Positions 34,968 through 59,091 of a stretch of 64,000 nt of DNA are shown here, one piece after another. The notes under the pieces are model-generated. The model did not search any database. It saw nothing but the letters and a program-made list of their open reading frames with translations, and was not told the DNA's origin. The stretch's first letter is position 1, and every line of letters begins with the position of its first letter. This stretch comes from Pterobdella sp. o SKG-2022. Taxonomy: Eukaryota; Annelida; Clitellata; Hirudinida; Piscicolidae. The translations under genes and the position numbers were made by a program. The stretch covers positions 18,184,589 to 18,248,588 of the forward strand of contig OZ038320.1 of assembly GCA_964035795.1 (NCBI GenBank), given 5' to 3'.

Positions 34968-37900
34968 CCTACACATAACATTTTCATAAACGATAAGTTA
35001 TTCTTTTTACTTTTCTATTTAATATTTAAATAAGACTAGTCTTGTGTATGTTTATATTCATAGGTTGATTAAAACTCATATTTAATATACCTACTGACAG
35101 ATAAGATATATTATTTAATACTTCACACGAAAACTTCATATTCAGATCTAATGCTTTTATGTATACTTTGGAATTATTTTTTCTCTAAGTATAGACAACT
35201 ATTCTCAATTTTGCTACCAAGCTCCGTGTAATGTGTGTTGAATGTATATCGTATATATTGATGGTGTGTTGACAATTATTAATTGATTTCAACTTAATTT
35301 TGGAAATTCGATATAGTATACGCGTTTTATTTTTTCAGGAAAATATTTGTATGTTAAATGAGAATTATATTTGGTGTTCTCCTTACGGTAGATTCCGGTC
35401 AGATTCATCGAGTATTTGGAAACCCGATTTAAAATTTTCAAGGTTGTTAATGCTTTCTTTCACCACCTTATAATAAATTTGGTTCTAAGCTTAGTTATAG
35501 AACGATTATTATGTATATATATATTGTGTTCATTCAACTTTTTTATACTGTAAGTTTATGGATATTGAATTGTAAGAAGGCTTATCAATTTTATAGGTGG
35601 TTTTCATTAGAAAACGAGAAATTATGACCAAAGGCGTTTTTGCTTTGTTTATTAGTTAAATCTTTCTTGCATTTTATTTCTTGCTTTTGAGTATTACTTG
35701 TTAATGTTTTACTTTTTTGGTTGCTTTATGATCGGCAGGATGTCGTCAATGTTTTCACGATAGGGTAACTTTTTGTCGTATTTAAATTTTGTAAACAGAT
35801 TGAATGTTGAGATTTGAAGCTACCACGTTGGTTTCTTATTTAGTCCTCGCTGTATAAATTTTTGCAGTTTTTTATTAAAGATGTTTTACCAAAGGCTATA
35901 TCGTGAACTTTTTATAAACGATAAATGTTGATCCGAGTTGTTGTTTTATGTTTAAATTATATGATAATTAAAAGCGAAAAAAACCAGAAAATCATTGAAA
36001 CTTGAGTGCAAGTTTTCTGGACATAGTGTACTCGTGTTGAATATATGTTCGAAAAATCTCGGTTTCCAGTACTTTATAATTAACAAAGGGATGAATTGTA
36101 CCTCTAAATGCAACTAAAGAACTATGGGAATCTTACTTGATGATCTCATACAAGGTCACTTCATGTGTTATCGCAACAAGCTGATCAGTTTAAACTTAAT
36201 AGAACGAGTTAATCGTGGATTACTACTGCTTATAGCTCAGTATTTAGTTTGAGTAGAAAGTTTTACATGTCATATATCATTTACTTAAGTTCAAAGGTTG
36301 AAGAGATTAATGTATCTTTGACCTAGATCAATAATAAATAACACCACTAAGATTTAAGACTTATAGCCATATAGACTTACAATTGTTTATATATAAATTT
36401 AATAATCTTTCAATCGGGTTGACTGTGACATGGTGCGTAGTGCCACACACAACGACATTATTGATATTGATGACGTGCTGATGTCTGTTTCTGATGACAC
36501 ATCTCAATCAATTTACTTTGCGGTTTGTTTATTTTGATACTTTATTAATATCCAAACAAAACATTCAGAATAAATTTTAAAGTGCCAAATTGATTTAAAA
36601 GGCATCTATATTTACTCGTTGAAACAATTGAAATATCATTTCAATTATATATGTTCGTGTTACCTAAAAGTAGATCTACTTTATAGAACAAATTCAACTT
36701 CTTCATAACGTGTTAGCGTTCAATTCGTTAATTATTACATTATATCTTCAGTCACAGCCAATCATTACATCAAATTTGTTTATTCACAATTGTTAACTGG
36801 TTTTTAAGCTTGTAAAAATAAGCTTAAATTATGGATATTTGACAAGATTTATATTCAAATAAAACATTTACTATTTTCATTGGCAAACGTTCAACCGTCA
36901 ATGACTTGATGTAGACTCAGTTGAGACGAATAAATCTCAATTTACCAGTAATAAATATTCTAAGAACTTTGAAATTAAAAATCTAATTTATAGTTATTAG
37001 AAATATTTATCAATGTGGCATATATGATATCCAACACAGTCTCATGTATTTTTCTTGTCAACTGAAATACTTCAAGGTTTAAGATTTAAAGAACATAATT
37101 CGAAGAAAAAAGTTGTGCTTTATAAAGACATATACTTATTTTTATCAAGTATTAATTTCAATTTGAATTTTCATTTCTATAGATATACAAAATCACAAGT
37201 TGTAGGTGTTTTGATTATTTAAATTTTCTACATGATAGATCATTAAACATTTAAGGACCTATAAAGACGACTATTTGAAGGTTTTATGATGTAGTGGGGG
37301 AGTTATTACATGAATGAATATATAATAAATTTTGTCTGATTTAACTCATTAATCGTACTCACACTAAGTCGATTTAAATTACTCAAATAAAGCGAAAAAT
37401 ATTTTCTATTAAAATAATCATAGCCCTTGAGAGAATACATTCGATAAATTTTATTTGAATGAAATGAGCTCAAACATAAGTTCGATTCCATCAGTTATTC
37501 TACAAAAACTCCAAGGTTTTAACAAGCTCAAACTAATCACGAGAATGATAAAGTTATGATTAAGTAAAGGCTAATGGAATACTGATCATGACTGATGGTC
37601 TTAAACATTCTGAAATAAAGTTGATAATAGAAGTCTGAAAAAACTTGATATTGATTTAAAAGGTATATTTTGTAAACATCCTTAAAATTATTAATAAACT
37701 AAATTACCCTAGAACAAAAAACTCAAATTGAAGACTTATTAACTGAACAACAAAGTTCAAAAAGGTTAATCATTTTCAATATAAAATGCCCTGGATAGCC
37801 AATTGTAGTTTTGCTTTTTTTAAATCAATTGACCGATACAAGTTCAATCTAGAAGAATAACGTTCATAGTTTTACTTTACGTTGATAATTAATCTACTCA

Positions 37901-40900
37901 AAATAAAGTAATGTAAATGACCGTTAATGTTATTAAAATGCAAACAATACAGGGCGCTCAGGTTTTTATATTCTTGCTTGATGGAGATACATGACTTATG
38001 AAAACACACTGATTTGGTTTCAAAGAAACTGTGAAGAATACAAATTGCTTGGCAGGTTACCAGATGGATAATGTAAACAATTTATTTTTCGAGAAGATTC
38101 AATTTATTTGTTACAAAGAATGAAAAATTATATCTTTATGATTTTTTTTGAACTTTTTCAGTACCTTAGAACCAATTTAAAATTCTTTTTATAAAGAATA
38201 ATTTTGTTTTTTTTTCATAATAAAAAATTCAATTTTCGTGATATTTTTAAATAGTTAAATGATGAAAGTGTCAATAATTCTCTGCAATCATTTCATAATG
38301 GAGATACACCAAAAGATCAAAAATCAATATTTTTTTTATAAAACTTGTTTTCTTCATTGAATGTTTTTACTTTGTTGGTTTTTTCGAATTTATTATATGA
38401 AAGTTAACGTTCATGTCTTGGATTCTAGGCATTCCTTCAGTAAAAGAATAATTAATATTGTATAACTGTTGTGTTAGCAATAAATTGTACAAAACCCTGG
38501 TTACTTTGTTGAAGAAGTTTTTTGATAGTTAAGTGATAATTTAATACTTTATTGAATTTCATTAATTTTATAAATTTCATTATATTTATTCGTTAATAGT
38601 TTTGAAACTGAGATCTCAAGCCGTTAATATCTGAAATAGTTTTACTTCTTGAACTCTTTCAATGATACATCCTAATTTTATCTTTATTATAATAATATGC
38701 AATTATATAATTCCTTGCTCTAATTATCATTTAATTGTTTCAACACAATTTTTGAGATGCACTTATAGTTCAAAAGCTCATAACAATTTGAGTAATTTTC
38801 TATTAATATATTGAAAACCTAAAAGAATATTTGTTATTACTACAATTTTCTAAATATTTTTTAACTTAATAATTAATAATTTAACGCTTTATAGATTTTG
38901 TGAAATTATACTTTCCTAAGCTTTGAGGCTTTTAAGATGTGTTGTCTTATTAGTCAACGACGTATACTTATTGAAACGGGCGCTAAGTATGCGTCTTCAA
39001 ATCCCGTCAGTGATGATTTCTGCTACCTGATCATAATGAAGGTTAGCATGGCCTAATGAGTCTGAGACCTTTTTGATGTCATAGAAAACCTATAGATGCC
39101 TCTAAAGCTTCTTTATTCTCACCTTCCTCTAATTATGCTCCATACACTTTATATGATAACACGATCCTTATGATACAGCTCTTCAATTTAACGGTGAAAT
39201 CAGTACTGCTCCATAAAGTCGAAGCAGGCCATAAAAAGTATTCTGATCTTTATAAACACTTATAAATATATTGCCTAGAAACTGTGATTAATTTTACCCT
39301 ATGCCAAAGCAAAAACCTATGCAAAGGGATTCTTCAACGAAGGTGGAGGGGGATAAGCCTCACGTGATCCATTAAAAAACTGCTAGACGCAAATTCCAAT
39401 AGAATATAAAAACTGAAGAAAGAGAGAACAACCAAGAAGGTGCAGAGACGTGGAAGTTTAAATAAAAAAGATGCAAAAAGCCTGAAAGAAGTTAGATTTA
39501 AGAGTTCAAGACCAAGCTTGAAAAAAATCTTTCTTGGAGACTCAGGTTTTTTTCGGAACAACAGGACTAAGTAAGGGAAGTATTTAAAAATTTACTATGA
39601 AAATATTCTTTCAATCATTTTTTTATTTTTCTTCTGCTTTGAGAGCTATCACCAATGTACCTGGCTTGTTAAAAAATACGGCTTAAAAATATTTTTTATC
39701 AAAAAATTGAAAACCTAATATTAATGAAAACATACATCTTACTTTTTCAAATCTCTTGAATATTTAAAAATTCTGAATACTTCTCCTTCCATGACTTCAA
39801 AAGTAATTAATTGCTTTGAAAAGTAAAAACTTAGCTTCAAGAAACAAAAACAAGCAAAATAAATATATTATCATCACCGTGTACTTCACGGTTGTCTCAT
39901 TCCCCAGTTATCTTAGTTAACCTAGTATGCTATACTGTACACATAAATTAGTTTTCAACTAAAAGGTTTTTACTTTTTTCATAAAAAATATATATTGAAT
40001 ACTTTATACCATAATTTTCAAAATTTGTTAATCTAAAACTTTTGAAGTTATCAAATTATGTACTTAATAATCTCTTTCATAATCCATCAATCGCTAGAGG
40101 GAGAGGCAAGCTATAAGTAGTATGATGTTTATGAAAAGGTTGTAAGGTTAAGATTCAAGCACGTTTAAAATTCTGATTAACTAAACTAGCCTATTAACAA
40201 AAACGATTTTATCAAACACTTTTATTAACTGAATAATAATACGTAGCTTCTCGTAAGTTGAGCTCACATTATCAAGTATACAAACTTAAAAGAGATAAAA
40301 TCGTTGTTTATAATTCTATTTTCAATACTTGAAATTTACTTTAACGTATCGTCGAATTATCAGTAATCGTAATCTTCAATTCCATTCGGCGGCTGTTATT
40401 GAAGTTGACCTTTAGTGGTCGCATTTATAGGTATGAATGTTAAAAAGTTCTTTCAAAGATCTAAAAAAATACGTAAAAAAAATAAATTTTGAAATTTTTA
40501 ACTTCTTTAAACATGATCCCAATAAAATACTCTTCCGGTCCTCTTGATTATTTGAGGATTTTCAAAAACATAAAGTCAATTTTTTACGACTAGCTGTTTT
40601 CCTAGAAACTTTTCTTGTGAAATCTTTTTATTGTGAGATATATTTGTACTGAACATGAACTTTTGAAAGGCTTATGAAAGCTTTTGTTGAAATTCTTTAA
40701 TCGAAGTGATCTTGAAAAACTAAGCAAAGTAGTTTTAATTAAGAATTAAAATATTAGAACGGAATTTTCTTGATATTTTTTGTAAAATGAGGAAGATTTT
40801 AGATACATATATTTTTTTCAAAAAACAAAACCTTTCGACAAATTTAACTTTGCCATAATTCATTAGTATATGAAATTTATAGGACTTTTTAGGTTTAAGC

Positions 40901-41690
40901 AGCCCTGTGGTATTATAAGTTTAGAGGTATGAACTTTCATTACCGTATAAATCATCGAATAAAAATCAAATGCAAACGACAATGGTATTTATTAAAAAAT
41001 AATATCAAATAGCAACAAAAAGAAATAAATATTTGAAGGCATGTTGTTAGTATGATAATTTATTGGGAAGTTAATAAGGCAATGAACATCACAATTGTAA
41101 ATACGACATTCTAAAAATATAATTCGATGAAATACTAATTCCCTTTTGGTATTGTAAGTAAAAAGCCTTTAAAAAGTTGATCCATGAAAATTAATACAAA
41201 TTATTTGTATATAGTCCTAATGGAGTGTGACAAACGACAATCAAGCCAAACAACTAAATTTTTTAACAAAAATACATGCTTAATCGCAATAAAAATATTT
41301 TTGAAAACAATTAAAGTATTCAAGATGCATAATTAATTTGAAACGATTTAAATTCATAATGCTCATTCAAACACACTCATAAGTATAATAGATTTACAAA
41401 ACAAAGACATGTCTAAATATAATTCAAATTGAACTTTTTAGATCATTAACAAATCAATCGCCTGTGTATACACAACGTCTAAGTGAACGTCAAATGTTAA
41501 ATACTAATGGAATCTTCAACGATATAGTTTTAGTGAATCTTTTGGTGCCAAATATCCGTCATGAAGAATATATTAATAAGTTAAATTTTCAAAATCTTAG
41601 TTAAAAATAAATATTGAACAAATAAAAATTTTTTTTACCACAAAATTTTTCTCACAAATCATTATCAACTCCCTAAACCACCAGATATCA
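34968..41690. other. 6.7 kb AT-rich region after the TIS11-type gene
   Basis: The first several hundred bases are probably 3' UTR (several ATTTA-like motifs; AATAAA at about 35472). Beyond that I find no conserved exon. A less AT-rich patch at about 39300-39560 could be a decayed insertion, but no motif is clear. A partial copy of the foldback core (GTAGCTTCTCGTAAGTTGAG) occurs near 40243. Confidence 0.4.
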
Positions 41691-41700
41691 CCACTTAACC

Positions 41701-42233
<533 letters not shown>

Positions 42234-42239
42234 ATCCTC

Positions 42240-43300
42240 ACCAGCACCTAATAAATCAAGACGGTCTGAATAAATTAAAAAGATGTTGGTTGTAGAATTT
42301 ACTGAGAAAAAATAATTTGAATTTTTTAAATCAATGATTCGTTAATGGGTTCTCTGCCTGCTCTAGTTTTTATTCAAGTCTGGACGCAAAAATTCATAAA
42401 AATACAATAAAGAAAGCAACAATTAATAGCTTAATCGTCCTATTTATGTTACTATAATTATAAGTTCAAGCCCTATTCACAGCATGTCACCAAAAATATC
42501 AATAAAAACAATTTGAATAAAAATCAGATTGAGAATAAGATCATAAGAATAAAAATTACACAATAAGACTAAGAATAGAAAAAGAAGAATAATAATCATA
42601 ATCATAATCAAGGTGGCTATGTTACTTTCATTGAAGAAAGTGATGAATAGATTAAGAGAAAGAATAAAGACTCGAACTGACAATCTATCATATATTATAT
42701 TCTTAAAGTAACGCGTGTCACCAGGCAAACAATATTTAGTAGTCCCAATAAAAAATCATAAATGTATAATTATTATTATTACTTCAATGTTATAACTTTT
42801 TGTTGTAAATGCTTTTATTATGTTTTTTTTATTGGTTCTATTTTACAATTTTTAAACTATTCAAACGAAAGTATTATTGAGAAATGATCATTGGAAACAA
42901 GATCTCGTGCGTCGATGTGTAAAGAATGAAATCAATTAAAAATTAAATCAAAAAAGACTTAAACTCGAATTTTCAACAAAAATATTATTATGGGAAGAAA
43001 TGACAACAGAAAAATAAAAAAAAACATAAGAAGTTAATATTATATATTTATTTGTGTATAATGAAATAAAGTTAGAATACTTGTAAACGTTTCGGTACGT
43101 GAATGCAAATTTGGATATTGATTCAGATGAGTTTTAAGCAAACTTCACTATGAAAAAATAATAGTAATTTTTTTTTCCAAAAGTATTAAACTTGTATTAG
43201 TAGATGTAGGTTGAATGTTAATTTTTTTGCCATAAAATTTTTTAGATGTTGTTAGATAAAAAAAACGAATTTGAAAAATAGTGAGATATTATAAGTGAGA
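42240..43300. other. 3' flank of the achaete-scute-like gene
   Basis: AT-rich; on the minus strand an AATAAA lies near 43050, about 260 bp beyond the stop codon. Nothing else recognised. Confidence 0.4.
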
Positions 43301-43307
43301 TGTGCTT

Positions 43308-47519
<4,212 letters not shown>

Positions 47520-47539
47520 TTCAACGTTGTAACATCTGC

Positions 47540-48610
47540 CTTCGATACCTCAATAAACTATTGTCACTGTGTCTTGACGTTCATTTTAATTTATTTTTCC
47601 ATACAGCTTAAACTTAAAATCTGGATTTAAATTTTGAAATAATTTTATTTTCAAATTTTTTAACATGTATTTTTTTTATATTATTTTTTATATAATTTTC
47701 CTTATAATATATTTTTAAAATTTTCAAAATTAGTTCAACTTTCAACCAGTGAACAGCCAACTGAAGCAATACAAAGATTCAGACCTGAAAGCAGGCACAT
47801 TGGAAAGACTACTGAAGCTGAATGCCTCAACCCTCAAAATTGTCAATATATACTGAATATTATTTACCTCATACTTATATTTATATATGTATGTGGAATA
47901 CAATCTAAGGTAAGAATAGGAGCCCTTTGACACGTGCACGCACAACTTCACATACATAATCACGAGTAAATTCACATACACAAACACTGAGCTCCTAGCA
48001 GCAAAAAATATACTATCTACACGTGCGAAGCACACAACATAACAAAACCACAAATGCATTTATAAGAGGGGGTGACAATCTAGGCAAAAAAAGTATGTAT
48101 GCAGAAATACAAACACACTGTATTTCAATGTGAACTTGATTGACACAACCACCTAGACAAACGTTTGAAGACGAAAAAAAATAATGAAAACAATAATAAA
48201 AATAAAAATAGTAAGACAGAAGCAGCGAGACACACACGAGCACACGACACAATGCTCAGTCTTTGCTTCAGACACGCGAACAAGTCTGCCTTATTTTTAT
48301 TATATCAACTATACTAACTATAATGCCGAGTATATAGTATGGGCTTATAATTAATTAAAACAATAGCAATAAAAACAAAAACAACAAGAATAAAAAAATT
48401 TACTCATATGAGGTAGTTTATATAATTATTTCTTAACAGTTTTATCAATAATACATATTTGCATACTACTTTGCAAATAAATGTTTTCATTATTTTGTTT
48501 GTAAAAAAGTTTTGAATAAAAATATAAAGTTTGAATGTAAAATATTATTCCTTCAACGTGAACCATTTAAAATTGAACTACCAATTAATGTTGCAAATTA
48601 TTTGAACACT
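47540..48610. other. Upstream region of the ASC gene
   Basis: Begins AT-rich; the 47740-48260 part is richer in C and A on plus (short CACA-type runs). It probably contains regulatory DNA for the ASC gene, but no motif beyond the E-box near the start codon is defensible. Confidence 0.35.
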
Positions 48611-48614
48611 ACGG

Positions 48615-48725
48615 GTAATTTTATTAAGTACAAAGCTTTTCGTTAACAAAGTAACTTATCAAGTACGTTAAGGTCTTTGAATTTTAACGTACTTGATAAT
48701 GTTACTTTGTACTTAATAAAATTAC
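48615..48725. repeat. Long palindromic foldback
   Basis: The arm GTAATTTTATTAAGTACAAAG and its near-perfect complement, with inner arms TTATCAAGTACGTTAA / TTAACGTACTTGATAA. The left arm carries an extra CTTTTCGTTAACAAAG block missing from the right arm. It forms a stable hairpin and belongs with the CTTTTCG foldback group. Confidence 0.7.
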
Positions 48726-49101
48726 AATGTTGCTATGAAAATTCTCCTTTTAATTATATAGAACAAGAAAAAAGCTTTAAGCTTGGTCGAAAAATATTTC
48801 AACAAACGTTCCATTCTGATGTGAAACTGCATCAAAATAATGTATTTAAATTATATGCGCTCATTTATCTGTTTGCATTCATTTGTGTCTTCTTATCTCC
48901 TCCGTTCTCAGTCATACCATCCTACTGCCATCTACAACTTTATTCCATCTGTAATGTTTTATCGAAATTGTTAAGCATTTCATCCAGGTAATCCATTTCA
49001 GCTAAAGTTAGCCATTAAGATTTTTTTGAAAAAAAACTTTGTAAATGTTTTTATATCAATTGTCTTCTATTCAACTTTACCGGCACTTTTAACGTTTAGC
49101 G

Positions 49102-49102
<1 letters not shown>

Positions 49103-49182
<80 letters not shown>
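49103..49182. repeat. TA microsatellite
   Basis: An uninterrupted run of about 40 TA units. Confidence 0.97.
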
Positions 49183-55630
<6,448 letters not shown>

Positions 55631-55639
55631 TTGCTTATC

Positions 55640-56330
55640 CTTTTTTTATTTTATGATGGCTTCCACAATTACATTCTTCTTTGGCTTGTTGCAATCTATT
55701 TTCATATTTGTTTTTTGCCGTTGTGATAGGAGCAAGGTTTTAAAATATTGGTCTGTTGAAGAGCTCCTATTACGACATCTAAATCATTTTTATTACTTTT
55801 ATCAAAGCATGCTTGCAGTTTCCCATGAAATGCGTTGAGACTTTTTTATTTAAGTTTTCAGTTGGTGCATAACAATGGACGATATGCGTATGGATGTATT
55901 CATTGTATTGAATCTTGCCATTGTCACCTTTTTCATGTGCTTTCAGCCCATTAGGGCTTTTTGTGCTTCTTGATAATATAATGAAAATTTCCACTGTATC
56001 TGCGGTTTTATCTTTTTCATGTTTTCATAAAACATAAGCTCTTTTTCAAGCATTCTTGTTTGACCAGCTTGGAGCTGTATCGTTTCTCTTAAACCGAATA
56101 GTTCAATTTGTGCATCTTGGGTGCAACCTGTGCTGTTTTGCCTGCTTTATACACTGATTTTCCATGCTCCCAACGGTCGTAGTTGTTCTGGTCAAAAAAT
56201 AGTCTGTCAGTTTTGAGACATCTTTTCGTCACTGACCTTAACACGTCATAACCCCGCTTTCTCTTTCAAGGCTGTTTAGTGTTTTGCAGTCGTTGATGTT
56301 TTTTATTAGTATTTTCTTTTCAAAATGTGC
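55640..56330 (-). mobile_element. Decayed LINE endonuclease region
   Basis: Minus-strand reading gives ELFGLRETIQLQAGQTRMLE then IHTHIVHCYAPTENLNKKVS. These match the conserved LGVSETRW..GQT and IIQCYAPT blocks of RTE/CR1-type apurinic endonucleases. Stops and frame changes are frequent and no RT follows. Confidence 0.7.
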
Positions 56331-56778
56331 AAGTACTGATTTCAAACTCAATATTCCTTTCTTGCATAGGCTTTAGAACCTCAAAAAGACTCAGAAAAAT
56401 TTTCTGACTGGGTTATATTAAAAATTAATATTACAGAAAATGCTCAAAATTTGTAAAACCAAATAACCTGTAAACATTTTTCATTCAGTTAAAAATCTTT
56501 TATCTATTGTAGATTAATACAATGAATAATGGCTATAATGATCCGCAATATTATGTAAATACCCACTATTAGTAAAGATACAGACCACGGAGAAAAAAAA
56601 GGAAGAAAGTGAAGGAGAAGCAGAAGTTTAATTTCCGAAATTTAACTTTAAATAAGATATCAACTTTATTCGAATTATTCTCTTCGATCTCCACTTAACT
56701 ATCTATGTTGAACTCTATATATTTATTAAAAATTGTACATTAACTTTACTAATGAATTATTTATTTATTTACATTTAT

Positions 56779-56822
56779 ATAGCGCACTTTTCACATAAAT
56801 TAAACATGTATCAGAGGCGCTT
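56779..56822. repeat. Target-site duplication, left copy (44 bp)
   Basis: Identical over 44 bp to 59048-59091; contains GCGCACTTTTCACATAAATT. It belongs to the 3' end of the L2-like LINE. Confidence 0.92.
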
Positions 56823-59047
56823 TATTTATTTTATTATTTCCAAACTTAAAATTCTATATAAAGAATATAGTTAGAAATAAAAAGAAAGTTATGAATTCAA
56901 AGAATAAAATTTTTTCCATTCAGATTTATTTTTCGCCATTTTTTTTTAGTTTCAAAAGATCTTCATGACTAGTGAAAGGTTTCGGGCTTTTAGATCTTTT
57001 TTCAGTACAGCTGGTAATATTGTTTTGGGTCTTACTGGAAGAGGTTTAGCTGTAGACATGTAATAGTTGTCCATAGCTTTTTGTGCTGGAGCCTCTATAT
57101 TGAGTCTTAGTATATGACCAAGTAGTGTGTGCCTGCGATAAGCAATAGTCTGACTTAGTTCCAGTGTTCCTGTTTTTTTATATAGTTCTTCAGGTTTTAT
57201 TTTATCTGGCCAGAATATTCCTACTGCTCGTCTGAGAAGGCGGCGAGTAAAAGAATTTAAGGCAGACTCATCAGTTTTTGTCAATGACCAAGTCTTTTCT
57301 TCCCATAGCTTCCAAAGCTTGTTCAGTGCAGCCATGGATAGCGCCTTTCGATTTCTTATCTCTTCTTTCATTGCTAATATTGATCATAGTTTTTTAAATT
57401 TTAAATTATCTAGACTTTTATGTTTCATTGTGATTATTTCTGTTTTATTTTTGTTTACTATGAGATTATATTTTTTCAAGGTATTGCATATTTCTTCTAT
57501 ATCAATTTCCTCTTCTGTCACAAAATCAACATCATCAGAGTATATTATTTCTTTTCCACTGAGATGAGAAGGCAGGCTTTTGAGTGCTTTTTTTAAATAA
57601 AAAGAGAATAGGATAGGGCTTAAGCTGTCTCCTTGGGGTGAGCCTATTGATGTTGAGAAGGAATTACTGAACCGATTGTCTATTTTTATTATCATTTTTG
57701 TGTTGGTCAGTAGGTATTTGATCAGCGTCACATCACCTTGTTCAAGAAATGTTTCGCAGCTGTTGATGAGCTGACTTCTCAAAATGGCGTCAAAAGCTGA
57801 CGACATATCAAGGCTAGTGACATGGATTTCTTGTTTTGTTGAGTATGATGTGGTCATGTTGAACCTGTGTGTATAAATTACATCTGCCGTTGATCTGCCT
57901 TTTCTATATGCTGATTTTGTATGTCCCATATGTTTTTCAGCAGTTTCACGAATTTTGTTGAGCGTGATGTGAGACAGAATTTTTCTCATTACAGGCACGA
58001 TGCATATGGGTTTTAGATTTTTAGGTACTTGTGGTTTTATGGGTTTTTGTATGAGTAGGAGTATATCTGTGTTTAAAACAATGTCTTCACCCTTCGGAAT
58101 TGCACGATTGAATTCTTCTGCAATAATTTCATGTATTTTCCTATCTGCATATTTCAGGATTTCCGCCGTGTTTCCATCGTAATCTTGGCATTTTCCATTT
58201 TTTAGTTTTGCTATGGATGCTGCCACTTCACACCTGGATATAAATTTTTTAAAGTTTCCATTTTGTGTAGTACAGCAGAACTTTCAGAGTTAAATTTTTT
58301 CATAAAGTGGCTTTTGACTTCTTCCATTTCACAAGCAATTTTATTTGTTTTTTGAGGCTTCAAGAATTTTAAAGCTTCAAACATTTTTGTGTCATAAGGG
58401 GCTCTTTCAATTTCTAGAAGTTGACTATCCAGCCATCTTTCATAATGGATTTTTGCACTTTTTTTGAAAGCTCTTATTTCATTTTTCTTTTTATCTTTTC
58501 GTTTTATGTATTGATCAAAGTTTTTCATAAAAGATCTCAATTTTAGTCATGTGACTTTTTGTTGGAAAGACATAGCTGCTAGATCTGGATGATTGCTCCA
58601 TGGATTTAACTATGCTTGTTTTTTGGGAAAGCATTGTTTTGCAATTTTTCTCATGCAGTGAAAAATTTTCTGAACAGATTGAAAATCTAGAAGTTCAAAG
58701 GTTTTGTGCATGTAAGTTTTTTGGTGTTTGCTATCACTCATTATTAGTTGTTGGATTTTAGTTTTTGGTATTGGATGTCTTTGATATGGCTTTGTATTTA
58801 TTAAAGTTGTTTTGACTAACCTATGGTATGAAAAAGTTTGCATGCCATTGTATGACCTTGCTGATGCTAGTCTCCATTTTTGTTTTTCTGAAATTATTAT
58901 ATAGTCTATTGTGTTATAGATAGGTTTTAATTTAGTATCCACTTTTTTGGTGCCTTTTCAAGTTGTCATATATTTAGCTCTTTGGTTGAAAGCAGTGTTT
59001 GTTGCAAATAAATTGTATTCTGAAAGAATTTGTTTGAGGTACAATCC
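56823..59047 (-). mobile_element. 5'-truncated non-LTR retrotransposon nested in the L2-like LINE
   Basis: Flanked by a perfect 44 bp duplication. It reads on the minus strand from the middle of the endonuclease (FATNTAFNQRAKYMTT, IYNTIDYIIISEKQKWRLAS, about 59010-58850) through RT: LKNGKCQDYDGNTAEILK, KSAYRKGRSTADVIYTHR, LDMSSAFDAI, GSPQGDSLSPILFSFYL, YSDDVDFVTEEEI, and a C-terminal tail RLLRRAVGIFWPDKIKPEEL, RRHTLLGHILRLN. It ends in an AAATAAT-rich tail at 56823. Breaks: stops between 58540 and 58610, a frameshift near 58220 and a TGA near 57380. The GSPQGDSLSP and YSDDVDF wording differs from the 18 kb element, so it is another family. The perfect duplication argues for a recent insertion. 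Confidence 0.9.
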
Positions 59048-59091
59048 ATAGCGCACTTTTCACATAAATTAAACATGTATCAGAGGCGCTT
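59048..59091. repeat. Target-site duplication, right copy (44 bp)
   Basis: Matches 56779-56822 base for base. Flanking bases differ on both outer sides, so the repeat is exactly 44 bp. Confidence 0.92.
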
